Of a DNA stretch of 7,078 bases, positions 1-4,104 are shown in pieces; position 1 is the first letter of the stretch, and each line of letters begins with the position of its first letter. The translations under genes were made by a program, and so were the position numbers. The DNA comes from UBA1723 sp018066165 (GTDB lineage Bacteria > Bacteroidota > Bacteroidia > Bacteroidales > Paludibacteraceae), in the NCBI GenBank assembly GCA_018066165.1, contig JAGHRX010000152.1:1-7078 (forward strand). Direction: 5' to 3'. The notes beneath the pieces were generated by a model. It made no database searches. It was given only the letters and a program-made list of their open reading frames with translations, and was not told the origin of the DNA.

Positions 1-904
1 ACTTATTAATTCTATAGTAAGAATGGATTCCATAAAATCGAATATTTCCTTGACTCCAAGTTTTTTTGGCAGATATTCAACATCACCTAATTATACGTAT
101 AAAAAAATGGAAAGAGTTTTTCTGGGAAATGACAAAGTCCTGTCATTAGGATATATATTGACAAATACAGATATAAATTACTATTTGTTATTGGAAGAAA
201 CCGCTTCATATTTAAGATATGATTTGTGGGGCTTTTCAAATAGTAGTGGAAAGCCAGTAACACAACTTTGTCTCTATTATGCAAATAAAGGCACTTATAT
301 AATTAACGATCCAGAAGAAGATTTAGAAGTGATAGTTGATTCGAAAATTAATGAAGATTCAACGATTGTGTGGCATTCTAATGATTTTGGTTTACATGAT
401 TATGTGACATATAAGTTTAATTCAGACGGAATACTTGTAAAAATAAACAGATGGATGGACGGAAAGTATAATGGACCAGAAGATATCACAGAAGATAATT
501 TGGATGATAATGTGTATTATGCTGAGAATCTAAATGACTCAACGATAATTAGAGGTGAGTTTGTATATAATGAAAATCATGATGATTCAGATAAGTGTCA
601 AATGGATATCATATATAAGATAGACAAAAAGGATAACAAACGAATGATTTTGTGTGGGGAGAAAATTGTAAAGATAGTTGATAGTGATGGTTATGTTAAC
701 GTTAGAAGTAAACCTGATTCTCGATCAAAAATACTGTATACGATACCTTCTAATAAGTTGATGGGCATTAAAATGATAGAAAATTCTCAATGGGCACAGA
801 TTATAAAACGACCTTCAGACTGGTTTAATAATAAATCAGGATACATACATATAAGTAGAATAAAAGAAGTCGATTTAAAAAATGTAGATTATTCTGGATA
901 TTAG
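1..904 (+). CDS. SH3-domain protein, probably 5'-truncated by the window edge
   Basis: An ATG at 23 opens 293 residues, but the frame has no stop back to base 2, so the true start may lie upstream. No signal peptide or lipobox follows the ATG at 23; a lost N-terminus could hold one (inference). Residues 1 to about 210 are rich in aromatic, Asp and Asn residues, look beta-rich, and I do not recognise them. Residues about 216-283 read as a bacterial SH3 (SH3b) domain: the hallmark GYVNVRSKPD at 223-232 is followed by a short-strand pattern, a W at the expected later position, and GYIHISRI near the end. SH3b domains usually bind peptidoglycan or peptides, so a cell-envelope or secreted role is plausible but unproven. 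The gene is markedly more AT-rich than the rimP-infB genes, consistent with accessory DNA. A small membrane-protein gene follows after 94 bases. Confident as a gene, moderate for SH3, function unknown. Confidence 0.8.
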   Translation, partial: LINSIVRMDSIKSNISLTPSFFGRYSTSPNYTYKKMERVFLGNDKVLSLGYILTNTDINYYLLLEETASYLRYDLWGFSNSSGKPVTQLCLYYANKGTYIINDPEEDLEVIVDSKINEDSTIVWHSNDFGLHDYVTYKFNSDGILVKINRWMDGKYNGPEDITEDNLDDNVYYAENLNDSTIIRGEFVYNENHDDSDKCQMDIIYKIDKKDNKRMILCGEKIVKIVDSDGYVNVRSKPDSRSKILYTIPSNKLMGIKMIENSQWAQIIKRPSDWFNNKSGYIHISRIKEVDLKNVDYSGY

Positions 905-923
905 GGAAAACATGAATATTCCA

Positions 924-931
924 TATATTTG
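924..931 (+). promoter_or_regulatory. Possible Bacteroidetes -7 box ahead of the small membrane-protein gene
   Basis: TATATTTG matches the Bacteroidetes -7 consensus TAnnTTTG exactly and lies about 70 bases before the ATG at 999. At the preferred 19-base spacing upstream there is only TTAG (901-904), a 3 of 4 match to the -33 TTTG. The region is AT-rich, so a chance match is possible. Confidence 0.35.
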
Positions 932-955
932 TACTTTAAGGATGTATTAAAAATC

Positions 956-978
956 ACAAACGAGTTTGTTTGTCTTTT
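956..978 (+). terminator. Weak terminator-like hairpin between the two accessory genes
   Basis: ACAAAC (956-961) pairs with GTTTGT (968-973) around a 6-base loop and is followed by CTTTT. The stem is short and low in G+C. It could be a weak terminator for the SH3 gene or a leader element of the next gene, or it could be chance. Confidence 0.25.
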
Positions 979-998
979 AGAAAATTAATTGAAAGAAT

Positions 999-1250
999 AT
1001 GAGTAAAGATGATGATTTTTGGCCGCCTTATTTGGTAATGGCAATATTATTTGCAATTGAAATATATCATTGCATATCAGATTATGAGGATGCTTTAGTT
1101 CCTTTAACAGGATATCGTTATAAAAATATGGGAAATATCTATATTCTTTTTGACCGTATTGGAGGACAATTCCTGGTTGTTGGTATATTGCTTTTTTTTA
1201 CGGTGCTATGTATCATGAAAGTATATTTTATATGGAAGAAAAAGCATTAA
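999..1250 (+). CDS. Small two-helix membrane protein, unknown function
   Basis: The ORF encodes 83 residues. Residues about 11-28 (LVMAILFAIEIYHCI) and 57-77 (FLVVGILLFFTVLCIMKVYF) look like two membrane helices, separated by a loop with acidic and aromatic residues (SDYEDALVPLTGYRY) and ending in a basic tail WKKKH. The charge pattern would favour the C-terminal tail on the cytoplasmic side (inference). I recognise no family. It follows the SH3-domain gene on the same strand, shares its AT-rich composition, and could be a partner of it, for example an immunity or anchoring protein, but nothing in the sequence proves this. No Shine-Dalgarno precedes the start, as usual in Bacteroidetes. A TAnnTTTG box upstream suggests it may also have its own promoter. 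It is a plausible real gene because two coherent hydrophobic segments and a basic tail are unlikely by chance. Confidence 0.6.
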   Translation: MSKDDDFWPPYLVMAILFAIEIYHCISDYEDALVPLTGYRYKNMGNIYILFDRIGGQFLVVGILLFFTVLCIMKVYFIWKKKH

Positions 1251-1350
1251 TTATTTGTTTGACTATTGTTTGGGGGATTATTCCCGAATGACAAAACCGT
1301 GGCAACGGTTGTCCTCTCAGGCAATGGTTGTCGAGAAGGAGAAGGTTTTT

Positions 1351-1376
1351 GGCTACCGTTGCCGATGTCGTGGAAT
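1351..1376 (+). repeat. Short, internally deleted relative of the 110-bp repeat
   Basis: GGCTACCGT (1351-1359) and ATGTCGTGGAAT (1365-1376) match the two ends of the hairpin b/c section of the 110-bp repeat, with the hairpin-forming middle missing. This looks like a decayed or deleted copy. Confidence 0.5.
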
Positions 1377-1504
1377 GTGAAATGAATTGTCATTAATTGC
1401 CCCATGTGGGGGAATCGATGTTTTATCGGCCACGGCAGACACAATGCCATGGTATTTCGTGTCAACCAGGGCATTTTAGGTGAACCGTTTCCACGGTTCG
1501 GATT

Positions 1505-1614
1505 CGAAAATCATTAAAACCGACACCAATTATTCGGGTTTCAACCGATTAATTGGAATCGGCTACCGTCGACTTCGTCGAACCTGGTCCGCTGGACCAT
1601 GTCGTGGAATCGGC
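1505..1614 (+). repeat. 110-bp direct repeat, copy A
   Basis: The copy matches bases 1870-1979 over 110 positions without gaps and with 3 substitutions. It contains three hairpins in series: a) 1526-1556, outer arms CCAATTATTCGG/CCGATTAATTGG with one T-T mismatch, closing toward a TTC loop; b) 1569-1581, TCGAC-TTC-GTCGA; c) 1585-1599, TGGTCC-GCT-GGACCA. The 10-mer TGGAATCGGC occurs directly at 1554-1563 and again at 1605-1614, bracketing hairpins b and c. Confidence 0.95.
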
Positions 1615-1685
1615 TGGGTCTGCGTGGTATATTCCAGCTTTTAATTGATTGGATTACAACTGGAGTTGGATTGTGCCTACAATTC

Positions 1686-1764
1686 CAGGGGTAGCGCCCC
1701 TGTTTCGCAATGCGAGGGTAGCCGATTCCATAAAACGTTCGAAGAACGTTTATGGTGTCGGTTT
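1686..1764 (-). repeat. Inverted, diverged copy of the three-hairpin module (copy C)
   Basis: Read on the minus strand, AAACCGACACCA (1764-1753) and TGGAATCGGCTAC (1730-1718) match copies A and B exactly and in the same order. Between them is a hairpin (1728-1755) with a TTC loop and CCA/TGG base, as in A and B, but with wholly different arms (core ACGTTC/GAACGT). Continuing on the minus strand, hairpin b is TCGC-ATT-GCGA (1715-1705) and hairpin c is CAGGGG-CGCTA-CCCCTG (1702-1686). Order, spacing and loops follow copy A while the stems are replaced on both arms. Confidence 0.75.
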
Positions 1765-1869
1765 CAATGAAAAACGAGGGGTTTGCCAATTTGTTGGCTC
1801 GTGCCGACAATTCTGCATTGTATATGGGAACGTAAAATTTCCGAAAATGATTCGTAAAATTTATGAACA

Positions 1870-1979
1870 CGAAAATCATTAAAACCGACACCAATTATTC
1901 GGTTTTCAACCGAACAATTGGAATCGGCTACCGTCGACTTCGTCGAACCTGGTCCGCTGGACCATGTCGTGGAATCGGC
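1870..1979 (+). repeat. 110-bp direct repeat, copy B
   Basis: This is the second copy, 365 bases after copy A. Hairpin a is 1891-1921: 14-base arms with one mismatch around a TTC loop at 1905-1907. Hairpin b is 1934-1946 and hairpin c is 1950-1964, both identical to copy A. All 3 differences from copy A fall in hairpin a. One restores a pair mismatched in A, one improves the pair next to the loop, and one introduces an A-C mismatch. The copy ends 60 bases before the rimP promoter. Confidence 0.95.
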
Positions 1980-1989
1980 CCGTATCGAC

Positions 1990-2024
1990 AATTATGAATT
2001 ACGAATTATGCATTATGAATTATT
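1990..2024 (+). repeat. Tandem heptamer, five units
   Basis: The units are AATTATG, AATTACG, AATTATG, CATTATG and AATTATT: five consecutive 7-base units with 0-1 changes from AATTATG. They lie directly after copy B and 14 bases before the -33 element of the rimP promoter. The tract is AT-rich and could act as an upstream promoter element or be a simple repeat from slippage. Confidence 0.75.
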
Positions 2025-2038
2025 TTTCTCTGTTCTTT

Positions 2039-2069
2039 TTTGCAGTTGACTCAAAAAAATGTATATTTG
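2039..2069 (+). promoter_or_regulatory. Bacteroidetes-type promoter of the rimP-nusA-infB operon
   Basis: TTTG at 2039-2042 (-33) and TATATTTG at 2062-2069 (-7) are separated by 19 bases, a full match to the Bacteroidetes primary sigma consensus TTTG-N19-TAnnTTTG. The expected transcript start is around 2073-2078, giving a leader of about 45 bases. The AT-rich tract upstream may help. A TTGAC at 2046-2050 is present but too close to the -7 box to serve as -33. Confidence 0.8.
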
Positions 2070-2077
2070 CATTTGGA

Positions 2078-2116
2078 ATGAGGAGGGGAGCGAATTGTTC
2101 TCCTTCATTTTTTTAA
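2078..2116 (+). CDS. Possible 12-codon leader ORF before rimP
   Basis: An ATG at 2078 reads MRRGANCSPSFF and stops at 2114-2116, 4 bases before the rimP ATG. It would begin at or very near the predicted transcript start, so it would be nearly leaderless. There is no independent evidence of translation. It overlaps the leader hairpin completely, so translating ribosomes would disrupt that fold. Confidence 0.2.
   Translation: MRRGANCSPSFF
2082..2114 (+). promoter_or_regulatory. Terminator-like hairpin in the rimP leader (possible attenuator)
   Basis: Arm 2082-2090 pairs with 2098-2106 (core AGGGGAG/TTCTCCT, with G-T wobbles) around the 7-base loop CGAATTG. One base later comes a run of seven T (2108-2114). 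A GC-containing stem followed by a U-tract lies between the promoter and the first gene, the layout of a transcription attenuator. The wobble pairs make the stem weaker than the terminator after infB. Confidence 0.4.
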
Positions 2117-2120
2117 TATA

Positions 2121-2555
2121 ATGATAGATAAACAAGAACTTACACAAGCGATTAACGAATTCATTGACGGTACAAGCCTTTTCATTGTTGAGGTTAAGGT
2201 AAGCCCTGCCAATGAGATTGTCGTTACAATCGATAGCGAAGACTCTATTGACATCGACACTTGCGTCTCGCTTTCACGTCATATTGAATCTAAGTTCGAC
2301 CGTGAGCAGGAAGACTATGAACTAGAGGTCGGTTCAGCTGGATTGAGTTCACCATTCGTCGTCCTTCGCCAATATCAGAAATACGTTGGCAAGGAGGTTG
2401 AGGTGCTTTCAAAGGCAGGTCAGAAGTTAGTGGGCGTGTTGAAGAGCGCTACTGAGGAGGAATTTACAATCGTCGTGACTGTAAGGAGAAACCAGAAGGT
2501 GCTAAGAGAAAAGTCGACGTGGAAAAAGAATACTCGTTTAAATACGACGAGGTAA
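2121..2555 (+). CDS. rimP: Ribosome maturation factor RimP, C-terminus lost to a frameshift
   Basis: RimP binds the 30S subunit and aids its late assembly in the cytoplasm. The N-terminal domain (about residues 1-75) carries the family pattern: VEVKVSPANEIVVTIDSED, then SRHIESKFDREQEDYELEVGSAGLSSPF. The C-terminal SH3-like domain starts near residue 80 (YVGKEVEVLSKAGQKLVGVL) and is normal to about residue 120. From there the frame reads VRRNQKVLREKSTWKKNTRL, which is unlike RimP. The family-like ending lies in the -1 frame at 2486-2587. With one base restored near 2481-2486 the protein would be 155 residues, a length familiar for Bacteroidetes RimP; as read it is 144. The ATG at 2121 follows an A/T-rich leader without Shine-Dalgarno. 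It is first gene of the operon with nusA and infB. The cause may be a real mutation, a sequencing or assembly error, or, less likely, recoding. Confidence 0.9.
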   Translation: MIDKQELTQAINEFIDGTSLFIVEVKVSPANEIVVTIDSEDSIDIDTCVSLSRHIESKFDREQEDYELEVGSAGLSSPFVVLRQYQKYVGKEVEVLSKAGQKLVGVLKSATEEEFTIVVTVRRNQKVLREKSTWKKNTRLNTTR

Positions 2556-2587
2556 AATATACGAAATATTCAATTAGATTCAAATAA
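2486..2587 (+). pseudogene. rimP: Displaced RimP C-terminus in the -1 frame
   Basis: The frame starting at base 2486 reads EKPEGAKRKVDVEKEYSF and continues KYDEVKYTKYSIRFK to a stop at 2585-2587, 33 residues in all. The ending YDEVKYTKYSIRFK matches what I recall of Bacteroides RimP (a K-L-E-G-S-K-R stretch, then ...IKYTKYLISFK). With one restored residue the spacing between the FT motif upstream and the EG motif fits that memory exactly. The stop lies 11 bases before the nusA ATG, a normal operon gap, while the current rimP stop at 2555 leaves 43. Confidence 0.85.
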
Positions 2588-2598
2588 TATAAATTATT

Positions 2599-3888
2599 AT
2601 GGCTAAGCAGGAAACACTCAGCTTAATAGATTCATTTTCTGAGTTTAAGGAACTTAAGAACATCGATCGAGGCACAATGATCAGTGTCTTGGAAGAGTCA
2701 TTCAGAAGTGTCATCACTAAGACGTATGGTACTGATGAGAACTACGACGTTATCATCAATCCTGACAAGGGTGATTTCGAGATATATCACAATAGAGTAG
2801 TAGTTGAAGACGGTACTGTCGACGACGAGAACTCACAGGTGGCTTTGGCAGACGTTAAGAAGATCGACGCATCTTACGAGGTAGGCGAGAACTTCTCAGA
2901 GAAGGTAGACTTCGCTTCATTCGGACGTCGTGCTGTATTGAATCTTCGTCAGACACTTGCGTCGAAGATCCTAGAGCTTCAGAAAGATACATTGTTCAAC
3001 AAGTATAAGGAGAAGGTCGGAAAGATCGTCGTTGGTGAGATCTACCAGACTTGGAAGAAGGAGGTCCTTCTACTTGACGAGGAGGGTAACGAGATGATCC
3101 TTCCAAAGGCAGAGCAGATTCCTTCAGACAACTACCGCAAGCAGGATACATTGAGAGCTATCGTGGCTAAGGTGGATAATGAGAACAATAATCCAAAGAT
3201 TATCCTTTCTCGTACATCGCCAATGTTCCTTCAGAGATTGTTCGAGCAGGAGGTTCCTGAAATCGCTGACGGCTTGATCACAATCAAGGGTATCGCACGT
3301 ATCCCAGGAGAGAGAGCTAAGGTCGCAGTAGAGAGCTACGACGAGAGAATCGATCCAGTAGGAGCATGTGTAGGTATGAAGGGAGCACGTATCCACGGTA
3401 TCGTAAGAGAGCTTCGTAATGAGAATATCGATGTAATCAACTATACATCAAACGTATCTCTATATATCCAGAGAGCGTTGAACCCAGCAAGAATCTCATC
3501 TATCAGAATCATCGAGGAGGAGAAGAAGGCAGAGGTTTACTTGGATCCACAGGAGGTATCGTTGGCAATCGGTAAGGGTGGTATGAACATCAAGCTTGCA
3601 ACACAGCTTACTGGCTACCAGATTGAGGTATTCAGAAACTCAGACGGTTACGATGATGGTGATATCTACCTTGATGAGTTCGCAGACGAGATCGACGGAT
3701 GGGTTATCGAGGAGTTCAAGAAGAACGGATTCGATACAGCTCTTAGCGTATTGAACGTTTCAAGAGATGAGCTACTTCGTCGTATTGATCTAGAGGAAGA
3801 GACTATAGACGACGTGTTGGCAGTTTTGAAGTCTGAGTTTGAGGATTTCGACGCTGACGCTGACAACAATGATGAAAGTAATTCCTAA
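2599..3888 (+). CDS. nusA: Transcription termination/antitermination factor NusA
   Basis: NusA rides on RNA polymerase during elongation, modulating pausing, intrinsic and Rho termination and antitermination. The 429 residues show the expected order: an N-terminal polymerase-binding domain (1 to about 135, with FASFGRRAVLNLRQTLASKI); an S1 RNA-binding domain (about 138-200, VGEIYQTWKKEVLLL then ILPKAEQIP); KH1 (about 230-300, with DPVGACVGMKGARI at 252-265, GMKG being the KH loop); and KH2 (about 308-375, with VSLAIGKGGMNIKLA from 320, GKGG loop). The C-terminus (about 376-429) is a helical acidic tail ending in Asp/Asn/Ser, with no long alpha-subunit-binding repeats as in enterobacterial NusA. 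It starts 11 bases after the repaired rimP stop, without Shine-Dalgarno. Codon use is like infB. Start and identity are secure. Confidence 0.98.
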   Translation: MAKQETLSLIDSFSEFKELKNIDRGTMISVLEESFRSVITKTYGTDENYDVIINPDKGDFEIYHNRVVVEDGTVDDENSQVALADVKKIDASYEVGENFSEKVDFASFGRRAVLNLRQTLASKILELQKDTLFNKYKEKVGKIVVGEIYQTWKKEVLLLDEEGNEMILPKAEQIPSDNYRKQDTLRAIVAKVDNENNNPKIILSRTSPMFLQRLFEQEVPEIADGLITIKGIARIPGERAKVAVESYDERIDPVGACVGMKGARIHGIVRELRNENIDVINYTSNVSLYIQRALNPARISSIRIIEEEKKAEVYLDPQEVSLAIGKGGMNIKLATQLTGYQIEVFRNSDGYDDGDIYLDEFADEIDGWVIEEFKKNGFDTALSVLNVSRDELLRRIDLEEETIDDVLAVLKSEFEDFDADADNNDESNS

Positions 3889-3923
3889 CCGTCAGGCAGG
3901 AATGAGTTTCTCTGAAATATAGG

Positions 3924-3969
3924 ATACTTTTGGGTGCGTTCGGATTTAGCACCCAAAGGTATTTTGTTT
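3924..3969 (+). terminator. Strong hairpin between nusA and infB (terminator or attenuator)
   Basis: Arm 3924-3937 pairs with 3949-3962 over 14 base pairs including one G-T wobble (core TTTGGGTGC against GCACCCAAA). The loop is the 11 bases GTTCGGATTTA, and the T-rich TTTGTTT follows. It begins 36 bases after the nusA stop. Within a co-transcribed operon this would reduce, not abolish, infB transcription, or serve as a processing site. Confidence 0.6.
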
Positions 3970-4006
3970 CGGGAAAAGCAAAAACATTATGGACAAGGTG
4001 CAATTT

Positions 4007-4029
4007 GTGGTTGCTGTTTTTTAATTTTG
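4007..4029 (+). promoter_or_regulatory. Possible internal promoter for infB
   Basis: TAATTTTG at 4022-4029 fits the Bacteroidetes -7 box TAnnTTTG and would start transcripts about 70 bases before the infB ATG. The nearest TTTG upstream (4004-4007) is only 14 bases away rather than about 19, so the -33 element is poor. The position after a terminator-like hairpin makes it plausible. Confidence 0.3.
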
Positions 4030-4104
4030 TGGGAAGGAATAAAAAAGCAGCATACTATGATGAGTTAAGTGTGTTGTTTTTTTAAGTGTGGTAATTAAAA
4101 TTTT

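Larger units (their letters stand above)
1251..2038. other. Non-coding hairpin-rich repeat region
   Basis: This stretch of about 790 bases contains several short ORFs on both strands, but they overlap one another and coincide with the repeats, so I read none as genes. It is made largely of short inverted repeats with 2-7 base loops. Besides those listed separately, I see pairings at 1290-1313 (AACCGT/ACGGTT), 1438-1463 (GACAC/GTGTC enclosing AATGCC/GGTATT), 1482-1499 (GAACCGT/ACGGTTC, loop TTCC), 1667-1687 (TGGATTGT/ACAATTCCA, one bulge), 1785-1798 (GCCAA/TTGGC) and 1807-1821 (ACAAT/ATTGT). CGTAAAATTT is repeated at 1831-1840 and 1853-1862. Composition is less AT-rich than the accessory genes before it. 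No transposase, terminal inverted repeats or clear target-site duplication is visible. Confidence 0.7.

Noticed and set aside
1649..1882. A 77-codon + strand ORF inside the repeat region, overlapping minus-strand ORFs of 117 and 75 codons
   Set aside because: They run through inverted and direct repeats whose stems are exchanged between copies without regard to codons, and they show no recognisable domain.
1505..1979. CRISPR array or integron attC series
   Set aside because: There are only two long direct repeats with a 255-base gap, no regular spacers, no cas or integrase gene, and no attC core sites seen.
2475..2492. Programmed -1 frameshift in rimP
   Set aside because: The sequence around GTAAGGAGAAAC offers no X-XXY-YYZ slippery heptamer, and I know of no recoding in RimP; a deletion or sequence error is simpler.
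3666..3869. A Ser-rich minus-strand ORF opposite the nusA 3' end
   Set aside because: It is a shadow of Asp/Glu codons (GAC, GAG) in the acidic NusA tail, with no promoter or family match.
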